DNA from: Sandarakinorhabdus cyanobacteriorum
GTDB taxonomy: Bacteria; Pseudomonadota; Alphaproteobacteria; Sphingomonadales; Sphingomonadaceae
DNA: 41,049 bases
Reading direction: 5' to 3'
Assembly: GCF_002251755.1 (NCBI RefSeq)
Contig: NZ_NOXT01000086.1
Span: 1 to 41,049 of the forward strand
A program made the position numbers and the translations under genes. This document shows positions 9,497 to 17,169 of the stretch, piece by piece. The notes under the pieces were generated by a model. It did not search any database and was not told the origin of the DNA. It saw only the letters and a program-made list of their open reading frames with translations. Numbering within the stretch: position 1 is the stretch's first letter; the number at the start of each line of letters is the position of its first letter.

Positions 9497-9880
9497 GTGA
9501 CCATCACCCGCATCAAGAGCGGCGCGCCGTGGGAAGCCCTCGTCGGCTATTGCCGCGCCGTCGTCGCCCCGCCCTTTGTCTTCGTCTCCGGCACCGTCGG
9601 CCGCAACCCGGACACCGGCGAAATGCCCGCCGACGTGGAAGGCCAATGCGCCAACGCGTTGACCATCATCGGCCGCGCCCTCGAAGCCGCCGGCACTGAT
9701 TTCGCCCGTGTCGTGCGCGTGACCTATTATCTGCCCAACCGCGCCGATTTCGAACCCTGCTGGCCTCAACTGCGCGCCGCCTTCGGCGAACACCCGCCAG
9801 CCAGCACAGTGATCTTCGCCGACCTGCTCGATCCGGCGATGAAGATCGAAATCGAAGTGACGGCGGCGTTGAAGAGCTGA
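9497..9880 (+). CDS. RidA/YjgF-family protein lacking the catalytic Arg
   Basis: This 127-residue protein has the chorismate-mutase-like fold of the Rid family, recognisable from FVSGTVGRNPDTG, the VTYYLPNRADF stretch and the closing MKIEIEVTAAL. Archetypal RidA hydrolyses reactive imine/enamine intermediates using an Arg in the PARS motif. Here the equivalent stretch reads PAST, so that Arg is absent, placing it among the non-RidA subfamilies of unknown or different activity. It starts at GTG, 3 bp after the carboxypeptidase stop, and is probably co-transcribed. It converges on the SH3-like gene. Confidence 0.85.
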   Translation: MTITRIKSGAPWEALVGYCRAVVAPPFVFVSGTVGRNPDTGEMPADVEGQCANALTIIGRALEAAGTDFARVVRVTYYLPNRADFEPCWPQLRAAFGEHPPASTVIFADLLDPAMKIEIEVTAALKS

Positions 9881-9896
9881 AAATTGCCTCCGGCGG

Positions 9897-9915
9897 GCAG
9901 GGGCGCGGCCCCTGC
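9897..9915. terminator. Hairpin between convergent genes
   Basis: An 8-bp perfect stem GCAGGGGC / GCCCCTGC with a 3-base loop lies 16 bp after the RidA stop, in the 152-bp gap before the convergent SH3-like gene. There is no T-tract. A bidirectional terminator is likely from its position; the rest of the gap shows nothing recognisable. Confidence 0.5.
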
Positions 9916-10032
9916 ACCCGTTCGATTGCAATCCTGCAGGTTCATCATGGGGACGCCCATGAGGTCACTTGCGCTCACCCACCGCCTCGTCGAGTCGGAC
10001 GAGATACCGGGCGGCAGCCCTTCTTCCTGCCC

Positions 10033-10788
10033 TCAACCCGGCCGGTCGCCGTCCACACCGTCGCAGGTGGTTTCCTGGATGTTGCAGATGCCGGTGGACC
10101 AGGCGCGCAGGGTGATGGGGGTGCGGGCGACGACGGCTTGCGGGCGATAGGCCAGCGGGTTGGCACCATAAGAGGGCTTGGCCTCGAACAACCAGTCCAC
10201 CAGCACCCAGTTGCCGGCGCAGCCGACGATCGCCCGCTGCTGCACGCTGTCGAGGTGATTGTCGGGCCGGGCGTCCACCAGCCAGGGCGCATCGTGGGAG
10301 GGCGCGGCAAAGCCGAGCCGGGCCTGCACAACCACGCCCACGCCCTTGCCGGAAATCCAGCCCTCCCCGGCATAGGATGGCGGCACCTTGTCGCCGACAA
10401 GCGCAGTATCAAAGCCGGCATTGCGGATCTTCAGCCAGCCATTGCGGCTTTCGATGATTTCGAAGGTCGCCGGGAAGTCGAGCCTGCCCTGGGCCGGGAT
10501 GATGCCGAGCACGCTGCCAGCAGGCGATGGCGCATCCCGCACATTGCGCCCGGCCGGATCAGGATCGTCCAGCCGGCCGGTGATATCGGTACAGGCGGTG
10601 CCATCCCGCGCCGCGGCGGCGAAGGGCGGCGCGTTGGACAGGCGGATCGGCGGTCTTGGTGCAGCGGGCTGCGGTGGCGGCGCGTCCGGAACGGCCGGTT
10701 CGGCCACCGCCATGGTCTCCTCGGCCTGTGGTGTCGGCGCCGGCCCGAATGCCGCCAATGCCAGCGCCAGCAGCGGTACCCAGCGCAT
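10033..10788 (-). CDS. Secreted SH3-like domain protein
   Basis: The 251-residue product starts with a hydrophobic signal segment (about 1-16) followed by a Pro/Ala-rich linker (about 17-50). From about residue 60 comes a region resembling bacterial SH3 domains: NVRDAPSPAGSVLG and NGWLKIRNAG match the pattern of short beta-strands around a conserved Arg-xx-Pro and a Trp-Leu-Lys strand. The C-terminal half, with several Cys (CAGNW, CNIQ, TTC), is not recognised. Such domains usually bind cell-wall peptides. The ATG directly abuts the stop of the upstream methyltransferase-like gene, so the two are an operon. A specific role cannot be assigned. Confidence 0.75.
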   Translation of the reverse strand: MRWVPLLALALAAFGPAPTPQAEETMAVAEPAVPDAPPPQPAAPRPPIRLSNAPPFAAAARDGTACTDITGRLDDPDPAGRNVRDAPSPAGSVLGIIPAQGRLDFPATFEIIESRNGWLKIRNAGFDTALVGDKVPPSYAGEGWISGKGVGVVVQARLGFAAPSHDAPWLVDARPDNHLDSVQQRAIVGCAGNWVLVDWLFEAKPSYGANPLAYRPQAVVARTPITLRAWSTGICNIQETTCDGVDGDRPG

Positions 10789-11520
10789 TCAGGGCTTCAC
10801 GAACCGATAGTAGAACCGGTTCGTCTTCCCCCTGAGCGACGGGTCGAACACCAGCTTGGTCGGATCATCGCCCGTCATTTCCAGAATCGGCACGCTGCCG
10901 GCAAAGCGGAAGCCGGCGCGGGCCATGTCGGCCTTGACCACGTCCGCATCGATGCGGTGGGTCTTGTCGGCCTGGGCGCGGCTGTCCATGCCGGGGACGC
11001 CATAATGATCGATGATGATCACGACACCGCCGGGTTTCAGCGCGGCGAACAGGCGGGCGTTGTAGGCATCGACATCGGTGCGGGGATATTTGAACTTTTC
11101 GCTCTGCCAATAAAGATCGTGGTAGGTCAGGTGATAGAAGGCGGCGTCCAGCTTGTCGGGCATGGCGGCTTCGCCCGGCGCGCCGACGATCAGTTCGACA
11201 TTGGCGTTGCGCTTCTTCAGCGCGTCCCATGCGGCGGCGGTCTTGGGATCGTCCATATAGCTGACGGGTTCGACGGCGAAGACCTTGCCCTTCGGCCCCA
11301 CCCAGCGCGCGAGGAGCTCGCTGTAATAGCCCTGGCCGGCCATCACATCCATCACCCGGGCGCCGGAGCCGATCAGGCTTTGGGCGAGCACAGCGGCAGG
11401 CTTGCGGCCTTCGTCCAGCTTCACCATCGCCTCGGGCCGACCGGGCGCAGACACCACATCAGGGGCCGCCGCCACCAGCAGCGTGGCAAGCCCGGCCAGC
11501 ATCACGGCACGCATCGTCAT
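10789..11520 (-). CDS. Exported class I SAM methyltransferase-like protein
   Basis: This protein of 243 residues has the Rossmann methyltransferase motif I as VMDVMAGQGYYSELLA and a later motif with ALKPGGVVIIIDHYG typical of post-motif strands. The N-terminus (MTMRAVMLAGLATLLVAAAP) is a clear signal peptide, odd for an enzyme needing cytosolic SAM. The ATG at 11520 is chosen because GGAGG lies 8 bp upstream; an ATG 27 bp further up has no such site. Family members of this kind are annotated as methyltransferases, but activity is unproven. The 82-bp gap to the right is divergent with the ABA4-like gene. Confidence 0.8.
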   Translation of the reverse strand: MTMRAVMLAGLATLLVAAAPDVVSAPGRPEAMVKLDEGRKPAAVLAQSLIGSGARVMDVMAGQGYYSELLARWVGPKGKVFAVEPVSYMDDPKTAAAWDALKKRNANVELIVGAPGEAAMPDKLDAAFYHLTYHDLYWQSEKFKYPRTDVDAYNARLFAALKPGGVVIIIDHYGVPGMDSRAQADKTHRIDADVVKADMARAGFRFAGSVPILEMTGDDPTKLVFDPSLRGKTNRFYYRFVKP

Positions 11521-11602
11521 CGCATTTCCTCCCCTGTTTTGCCGCATGCTGCCACAGCCCCCCGCGCTTGACCATCACCCCCGCCGTCGCCACTATTGGG
11601 CC

Positions 11603-12022
11603 ATGATGCCCGACAGCCTGTTCAGCCTGGCCAGTGCCGCCGTGTTGCCCGGTTGGCTGGCGCTGGCCTGTGCGCCGCTGGCCCGGGCCCGGATGGTGCT
11701 GGTGGCGCGGGTGATCGCGGTGCTGCTCGCCGGCCTCTATGTCACCCTGTTGGTCACCGGCCTGGCGGGTGACGGCCCGCCCAAGGGGGCCAGTTTCAAC
11801 AGCCTGGAGGGCGTGCGGCTGCTGCTGTCGTCCCCGCAGGCGCTGCTGGCCGGCTGGGTGCATTATCTGGTGTTCGATCTGTGGGTCGGCAGCTGGGAAG
11901 CCGAAGACAACAGCCTGCCGCACTGGCTGCTGCTGCCGTGCCTGGCCCTCACCTTTCTGGCCGGACCCACCGGCCTGTTGCTCTATCATCTGTTGAAGGC
12001 CGGGCGGATGCGCCGATCATGA
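11603..12022 (+). CDS. ABA4-like (DUF4281) integral membrane protein
   Basis: The 139-residue product has about four hydrophobic helices and the family hallmarks LLSSPQALLAGWVHYLVFDLWVG and a GPTGLLLY segment near the end. Plant ABA4 is needed for neoxanthin formation; the bacterial relatives have no established role, though carotenoid-related functions have been suggested by homology. Tandem ATGs occur at 11603 and 11606. Its stop overlaps the start of the DUF1289 gene (ATGA), so the pair is likely translationally coupled. Confidence 0.87.
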   Translation: MMPDSLFSLASAAVLPGWLALACAPLARARMVLVARVIAVLLAGLYVTLLVTGLAGDGPPKGASFNSLEGVRLLLSSPQALLAGWVHYLVFDLWVGSWEAEDNSLPHWLLLPCLALTFLAGPTGLLLYHLLKAGRMRRS

Positions 12023-12216
12023 GCCAAGCCAGCGACGTGCCCAGCCCGTGCATCAACGTGTGCCGGATCGACCAGCAGACCGGCTGGTGCGAAGGCTGTT
12101 TCCGCACCGTGCGGGAAATCACCCAGTGGCCGATCGCCAGCGATGCGGAGCGCCGCCGCATCCTGGCGGCCCTGCCCGGCCGGCGCGCGCCGAAGAAATG
12201 GTGGAAACCCTGGTGA
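12019..12216 (+). CDS. DUF1289-family small Cys-rich protein
   Basis: A 65-residue protein with the DUF1289 pattern SPCINVC, then GWCEGCFRT and EITQW, giving four conserved Cys that could bind a metal ion. The C-terminus is basic and Trp-rich (KKWWKPW). Function of the family is unknown. It overlaps the ABA4-like gene by 4 bp and its stop overlaps the start of the oxidoreductase gene by 3 bp. Confidence 0.87.
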   Translation: MSQASDVPSPCINVCRIDQQTGWCEGCFRTVREITQWPIASDAERRRILAALPGRRAPKKWWKPW

Positions 12217-13232
12217 TCCCGCTTTCCGTTCTGGACCAGACACCGATTCCCGAGGGCTGCAGCCCGGCGCAGGCGCTGGCCAATTCGATCGATCTGGCCC
12301 GCCATGCCGAGGCTTTGGGCTATCAGCGCTTCTGGCTGGCCGAACATCATGCCAGCGCCGCCCTGGCCGGCAGCGCCCCGGAAATCCTGATCGGCGCGGT
12401 GGCCAATGCCACGTCGCGCATCCGCGTCGGGTCGGGCGGGGTGATGCTGCCGCATTATTCACCGCTGAAGGTGGCCGAACAGTTCAGCCTGCTCGCCGGC
12501 CTCCATCCCGGCCGCATCGATCTGGGGCTGGGCCGTGCGCCGGGCAGTGATCAGCGCACGGCGGTCGCCCTGCAGCAGGACCGCCGCCAATATGCGCCCA
12601 ACCAGTTCCCGCAAGCCTTGGCGGAGCTGATCGGCTATCTGGAAAACAGCCTGCCCAGCGATCATCCCTTTGCCGCCTATGCCGCTACCCTGCCGGGCCT
12701 GCCGCATGCGCCGGAACCCTGGGTGCTGGGCTCCTCGCCCGACAGCGTGGCCTTTGCCGCCGATCTGGGCCTGCCCTATTGCCTGGCGGATTTCATCGCG
12801 CCGCGGCTCGGCGATCTGGCCGCCGCCTATCGTGACCAGTTCCAGCCCAGAAAGACTTTGGGCCACCTTGGGGACCGGCCGCACCTGATGGTGGCGGTGT
12901 GGACAGTGTGCGCTGAAAGCGATGCGGAGGCGCGGGCGCTGGCTGCGCCGGCCCGCATGATGTTCGCGCATCTGCTGATGGGCAAATCCATTGCCGTGCC
13001 GCCGCCCCAGGTGGCGCAGGCCTGGCTGGCCGACCGGCCCGATGTGGCGCGGGCCTTTGCCAGCCGGCGCGTGGTGGCCGGCAGCCCGGCCACGGTCCGC
13101 GCCGGGCTGAACCAGGTGATCGCCGAGTATCAGCCGGACGAGCTGATGCTGGTCAACATCCTGCACGGCCATGAGGACCGCAAGCGCAGTTACACGCTCG
13201 CCATGGAGGCCATGGCGACGGTGGACGCTTGA
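12213..13232 (+). CDS. LLM-class flavin-dependent oxidoreductase (luciferase-like)
   Basis: This 339-residue TIM-barrel protein belongs to the luciferase-like monooxygenase class that uses reduced FMN. Recognisable are the opening IPLSVLDQTPI, RFWLAEHH, VGSGGVMLPHYSPLKVAEQF and LGLGRAPGSD. This subgroup (MsnO8/YhbW-like) is widespread and its substrates are unknown. The GTG at 12213 is preferred because it forms a GTGA overlap with the preceding stop and matches the usual N-terminus; an ATG at 12198 adds five residues. It is the last gene of a three-gene coupled set with the ABA4-like and DUF1289 genes. Confidence 0.9.
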   Translation: MIPLSVLDQTPIPEGCSPAQALANSIDLARHAEALGYQRFWLAEHHASAALAGSAPEILIGAVANATSRIRVGSGGVMLPHYSPLKVAEQFSLLAGLHPGRIDLGLGRAPGSDQRTAVALQQDRRQYAPNQFPQALAELIGYLENSLPSDHPFAAYAATLPGLPHAPEPWVLGSSPDSVAFAADLGLPYCLADFIAPRLGDLAAAYRDQFQPRKTLGHLGDRPHLMVAVWTVCAESDAEARALAAPARMMFAHLLMGKSIAVPPPQVAQAWLADRPDVARAFASRRVVAGSPATVRAGLNQVIAEYQPDELMLVNILHGHEDRKRSYTLAMEAMATVDA

Positions 13233-13280
13233 CGGGCGGATTTCTTCCCCTAAGGCCATGGCCAGCAACGGGGAATCAAC

Positions 13281-13727
13281 ATGGGCAAGCGCGTGCTGGC
13301 CATCGCTTCGGGTGGCGGCCATTTCATCCAGCTGATGCGGTTGCAGCCCGCCTGGGCCGGCCATCAGGTGAGCGTGGCGACGGTGGATCCCAGCACCCGC
13401 ACATTGGCCGGCGACGTGCCCTTCTACACCTTCCGTGATGTCTCCCGCGCCGATTGGTGGCGCATCCCGGCCGCCGCCCTGGATATCGCCCGCATCCTGC
13501 TGGCGGTGCGCCCGCAGGTGATCATCACCACCGGCGCCCTGCCCGGCCTGATCGCCGCCGCGCTGGCCCGGCCGTTTGGCACCAAAAGCCTGTGGGTGGA
13601 CAGCATCGCCAACAGCGAGGTCCTCTCCGGCTCCGGCGCGCAGGCTGGGCTTGTGTGCAACCAGGTGGTGACGCAATGGCCGCATCTGGCCAGCGACCGG
13701 GTGGACAATTGGGGCAGCGTGCTGTGA
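13281..13727 (+). CDS. Alg14/PssD-type glycosyltransferase subunit (membrane-anchor half)
   Basis: The 148-residue product matches the Alg14/PssD half of a split GT28-type glycosyltransferase: the N-terminal Gly-rich loop ASGGGHFIQLMRL, the ITTGALPGL stretch and WVDSIANSE are characteristic. In the family this subunit provides the acceptor-binding and membrane-docking half, while the partner supplies the nucleotide-sugar site. Its TGA overlaps the GTG of the partner gene, so the two proteins are probably made in equal amounts. No other polysaccharide gene is nearby, so the sugar and acceptor are unknown. Confidence 0.85.
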   Translation: MGKRVLAIASGGGHFIQLMRLQPAWAGHQVSVATVDPSTRTLAGDVPFYTFRDVSRADWWRIPAAALDIARILLAVRPQVIITTGALPGLIAAALARPFGTKSLWVDSIANSEVLSGSGAQAGLVCNQVVTQWPHLASDRVDNWGSVL

Positions 13728-14224
13728 GCGGGGTGTTCGTTTCGGTCGGATCGATGATGCCGTTTGACCGGCTGACCCGCGCCATGGACGAATGGGCAGC
13801 GGCCAACCCGCACATCCCGGTCGAAATCCAGATCGGCCGTGGTGATTATGAACCGCGCCATGCCCGCTGGGTGCGCAAGCTGCCGCTGTCGGACTATCAG
13901 GCCCGGGTCCAGGCATGCGCGCTGTTTGTTGCCCATTGCGGCATGGGATCGATCATCAGCGCCATCGAGGCCGGCAAGCCGATCCTGATGCTGCCGCGCC
14001 TCGCCACGCAGGGGGAGCACAACACCGATCATCAGCTCGCCACGGCCAGGCATGTCGGCACCCGCCCCGGCCTGCATGTCGCGGCCGATTCCGATGATCT
14101 GAAAGCCCGCGCCAGCGCGCTGCTGGCCGATGCCGCCCATGATGCGGCAGGGGCGCCGGCGCCGATCTCGCGCTTTGCCGATCCGGCCTTCACGGCCCGC
14201 ATCCGCGCCTTCATCGAAAGCTGA
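13724..14224 (+). CDS. Alg13/PssE-type glycosyltransferase subunit (catalytic half)
   Basis: This 166-residue protein resembles the C-terminal domain of GT28 glycosyltransferases, the Alg13/PssE partner. FVSVGSMMPFDRL opens the fold and VAHCGMGSIISAIEAGKP followed by LPRLATQGEHN is the UDP-sugar binding stretch. The GTG start at 13724 overlaps the upstream stop (GTGA). Together with the Alg14-like protein it should form a heterodimeric glycosyltransferase at the inner face of the membrane. The thioesterase gene follows after 3 bp. Confidence 0.87.
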   Translation: MSGVFVSVGSMMPFDRLTRAMDEWAAANPHIPVEIQIGRGDYEPRHARWVRKLPLSDYQARVQACALFVAHCGMGSIISAIEAGKPILMLPRLATQGEHNTDHQLATARHVGTRPGLHVAADSDDLKARASALLADAAHDAAGAPAPISRFADPAFTARIRAFIES

Positions 14225-14227
14225 TCC

Positions 14228-15052
14228 GTGCACCCGTTCATCCCCGTCGAACCCACCGATCGGCCCGGCCATTACCGCATGGTGGTGCCGAAGAATCTCT
14301 GTGTCGGCCCGCCCGACCGGCTGTTCATGTTTGGCGGCGTGGGCCTGGCCAGTGCGCTGGCTGCGGTGGAGGCGCACACCGGCCGGCCAACCGTGTGGGC
14401 GGCGGCGCAATATCTGTCCTACGCCCGGCCGGGGACGTTGCTCGATCTGGAAGTGATCGTGCCGGTGACCGGCAAATACAACAGCCAGGCGCGGGTGATC
14501 ACGCGCGCCAGGAATCCTGATGGTTCCGATCAGGAAATCATCACCGTCAACGCCGCGCTGGGCAGCCGGCCCGACAGCCCGCACCACCAATGGGCCGAGA
14601 TGCCCGACGTGCCGCCGCCCGAAGCCTGCCCCGAAATGACCATCCGCTGGCAACGCGACCCCGACGACATGAACAGCCAGTGGGATCGCCGGGTGGCGAG
14701 TGGCAGTTTCGGCCGAGATCGTGGGCTCGCGCCACCGTCGCCCGATGGCATCGGCCGGCTGTGGGTGCGGCCGAACAACTCCGATCTGCCGATCGACCGG
14801 CTGGTGCTGGCGGTGATGGCGGATTTCCTGCCATCGGGCGTTGGCAATGCCATGGGCGCCAATGCCGGCGGCAACAGCCTGGACAACACCATCCGCTACA
14901 TGAATTTCGTGCCCACCGATTGGGTGCTGGCCGATATCCGCATCCATGCCGTGCACGCCGGCTTTGCCCATGGCCGCGTGCATCTCTTTGCCCGCGATGG
15001 CACCCTGCTCGCCACCGCCAGCCAGAGCCTGATTGTGCGAATTCACAGTTGA
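14228..15052 (+). CDS. TesB-like double-hotdog acyl-CoA thioesterase
   Basis: The 274-residue product looks like a two-hotdog acyl-CoA thioesterase. MFGGVGLASALAAVEA in the first domain and NSLDNTIRYMNF plus HAGFAHGRVHLFARDG in the second fit the acyl-CoA thioesterase II pattern, where Asp, Thr and Gln residues act across the dimer. It would hydrolyse acyl-CoA to free acid and CoA in the cytoplasm. It starts with GTG 3 bp after the glycosyltransferase gene and 31 bp before the alkylsulfatase gene, so it is probably part of the same transcript. Confidence 0.85.
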   Translation: MHPFIPVEPTDRPGHYRMVVPKNLCVGPPDRLFMFGGVGLASALAAVEAHTGRPTVWAAAQYLSYARPGTLLDLEVIVPVTGKYNSQARVITRARNPDGSDQEIITVNAALGSRPDSPHHQWAEMPDVPPPEACPEMTIRWQRDPDDMNSQWDRRVASGSFGRDRGLAPPSPDGIGRLWVRPNNSDLPIDRLVLAVMADFLPSGVGNAMGANAGGNSLDNTIRYMNFVPTDWVLADIRIHAVHAGFAHGRVHLFARDGTLLATASQSLIVRIHS

Positions 15053-15083
15053 GGCCGGTCGGCGTGCGGCCTAGCGTTGCGAC

Positions 15084-17015
15084 ATGACACCGCACCTCAT
15101 CGCCCTTCTGCTCGCCTCTGCCGCCAGCGCCGCGCCGCCACCGCCCACGGCCAGCCCGCAAACCCAGGCCGACAACGCCGCGCTGGCCGCCACGCTGAAC
15201 TGGGCCGACACCCAGGATTTCGATTTCGCCGGCCGCGGCTTTCTGGGCAGCATTGCCGACGGCAAGATCCGCGATGCCAAGGGCGCGGTGCTGCGCGATC
15301 TGAATGACGAGGCGCAGTTCAGCGGCCCGGCCCCGGCGACGGTGAACCCCAGCCTGTGGCGCAACGCCAGCCTGCTGGCCAGGCACGGCCTGTTCGAGGT
15401 GGCCGACGGCATCTGGCAGGTGCGCGGCTTTGATCTGGCCAACATGACGATCATCCGTGGGACAACAGGCTGGATCATCATCGATCCGCTGACCGGGGCG
15501 GAGGCGGCGACGGCGGCGATCAGCCTGGTCAATGAAAAGCTCGGCAAGCGGCCGGTGGTCGCCGTGATCTATACCCACAGCCATGTCGATCATTTCGGCG
15601 GCGTGCTGGGCGTGGTGAACCCCGCTGATGTGGCGGCCGGCAAGGTGGCGATAATCGCGCCAGAGGGCTTCCTCGAACATGCCGTGTCGGAAAATGTCAT
15701 CGCCGGGCCGGCCATGCTGCGCCGCGCCAGTTACATGTTTGGCGCGCTGCTGCCGCGCGGGGCCACCGGCCATGTCTCTTCCGGTCTGGGCCCGATGGGC
15801 ACGCCCGGCACCTACGGCCTGATCCCACCGACCGACAGCATCAAGACGACCGGCGAGACGCGGACCATCGACGGGGTGGAGATCGTGTTTCAGGTGACGC
15901 CGAACACCGAAGCCCCGGCGGAGATGAACTTCTACCTGCCGGCGTGGAACGCGCTGTGCCTGGCGGAAAACGCCAACGGCGCCATGCACAATCTGCTCAC
16001 CCCGCGCGGCGCGCTGGTGCGCGATGCCAAGGGCTGGGCCGATTATCTGATCGAGGCGCGGCGGCGCTGGGGCGGCAGCGCCAATGTGCTGTTCACCAGC
16101 CATTTCTGGCCGCGCTGGGGCAAGGACCAGATCAGCGATTATCTGCTGCGCCACGCGCAGGCCTATGCCTTCGTGCACAACGAAAGCGTGCGGCTGATGA
16201 ACCAGGGGCTCAATGCGGTCGAAATCGGCGAGGCGATCAAACTGCCGGAGCCGCTGGGCAAGGCGTGGTTCAACCGGCCCAATTACGGCAGCCTGAAATT
16301 CAACGCCCGCGCCGTCTATCAACGCTATCTCGGCGCCTTTGATGGCGATCCGGCCAATCTTGATCCGCTGCCGCGCGCCGATCTGTCGGCCCGGTTGGTG
16401 GCGCAGATGGGCGGGGCGAAAAAGGTGCTGGCCGCCGGCAAGGCCGCCGCCGCCAAGGGCGATGACCGCTGGGCGGCGACCCTGCTTTCCACCCTGGTGC
16501 GCGCCGCGCCCGACACGCCGGGGGCCAAGGCAGCGCTGGCCGGCGTCTATCGCCAACTCGCCTTCCGTGCCGAGGCCTCACCCTGGCGCGATTTCTATCT
16601 GACCGGCGCGCAGGAACTGGAACAGGGCATCAAGCCCAGCACCCAGGCGGCCGCCGCCGGCATCGCCGCCAATCTGTCGGTGACCAACCTGCTCGACTCC
16701 ATGGCGGTGCGGCTGGTGCCCGAACGCGCCATCACCCCGATGACCATCGCGTTCGAAATCCCGGATGCCAGGGAACGCCACCTCGTCACCATCGGCAATG
16801 GCGTCATGCTGCACGAAAAGGGCGTGGACGATGCTGCGCAGGCCACCCTGGTGGTGCCGCGCCGGGCCCTGATTGGCCTGATCGGCGGCGCGGTGAAAGC
16901 GCCGGAGCTGATGGCGGCAGGGCAATTGCAGATCAAAGGCGATCTGGCCGTGCTGCAGCGGTTCATGACGCTGTTCCAGCCGCCGAGGCCGGATTTTCCG
17001 CTGGTGGCGCCATAG
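15084..17015 (+). CDS. SdsA-type alkylsulfatase, metallo-beta-lactamase fold, exported
   Basis: This 643-residue protein matches the alkyl (SDS) sulfatase family, which hydrolyses long-chain alkyl sulfates to alcohol and sulfate. A signal peptide (about 1-16, ending ASAA) suggests a periplasmic location. The dinuclear zinc site is visible as THSHVDH (164-170), with the downstream NTEAPAEMNFYLP, HNLLTPRGA and SHFWPRWG segments characteristic of SdsA1/YjcS. The C-terminal 130 or so residues form an SCP2-like domain presumed to hold the hydrophobic tail. Length fits the family. It ends convergently with the decaheme cytochrome gene across a palindromic repeat. Confidence 0.93.
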   Translation: MTPHLIALLLASAASAAPPPPTASPQTQADNAALAATLNWADTQDFDFAGRGFLGSIADGKIRDAKGAVLRDLNDEAQFSGPAPATVNPSLWRNASLLARHGLFEVADGIWQVRGFDLANMTIIRGTTGWIIIDPLTGAEAATAAISLVNEKLGKRPVVAVIYTHSHVDHFGGVLGVVNPADVAAGKVAIIAPEGFLEHAVSENVIAGPAMLRRASYMFGALLPRGATGHVSSGLGPMGTPGTYGLIPPTDSIKTTGETRTIDGVEIVFQVTPNTEAPAEMNFYLPAWNALCLAENANGAMHNLLTPRGALVRDAKGWADYLIEARRRWGGSANVLFTSHFWPRWGKDQISDYLLRHAQAYAFVHNESVRLMNQGLNAVEIGEAIKLPEPLGKAWFNRPNYGSLKFNARAVYQRYLGAFDGDPANLDPLPRADLSARLVAQMGGAKKVLAAGKAAAAKGDDRWAATLLSTLVRAAPDTPGAKAALAGVYRQLAFRAEASPWRDFYLTGAQELEQGIKPSTQAAAAGIAANLSVTNLLDSMAVRLVPERAITPMTIAFEIPDARERHLVTIGNGVMLHEKGVDDAAQATLVVPRRALIGLIGGAVKAPELMAAGQLQIKGDLAVLQRFMTLFQPPRPDFPLVAP

Positions 17016-17026
17016 AAGGGCGAACT

Positions 17027-17158
17027 CCCTCCCCCTTGCGGGGAGGGCGACTCGCGCGAAGCGCGGCGGGGTGGGGGTAACCCGACTGCGGCCGCCCAAG
17101 ACCCCCACCCCGGGCCGCGCCGTTGGCGCGTCTCTCGCCCTCCCCACAAGGGGGAGGG
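17027..17158. repeat. 132-bp imperfect inverted repeat between convergent genes
   Basis: Outer arms of 24 bp (17027-17050 and 17135-17158) are complementary except for one position; the inner arms continue imperfectly through GGGGTGGGGGT and ACCCCCACCCC. The element fills the gap between the alkylsulfatase and decaheme cytochrome stops. It looks like a dispersed intergenic palindrome of the kind found in sphingomonads and could also act as a bidirectional terminator. No coding capacity is apparent. Confidence 0.75.
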
Positions 17159-17169
17159 AAATTGGCACC

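Noticed and set aside
13281-14224. A single glycosyltransferase gene broken by a frameshift
   Set aside because: The two parts correspond to the naturally separate Alg14/PssD and Alg13/PssE subunits and are joined by a clean GTGA stop/start overlap.
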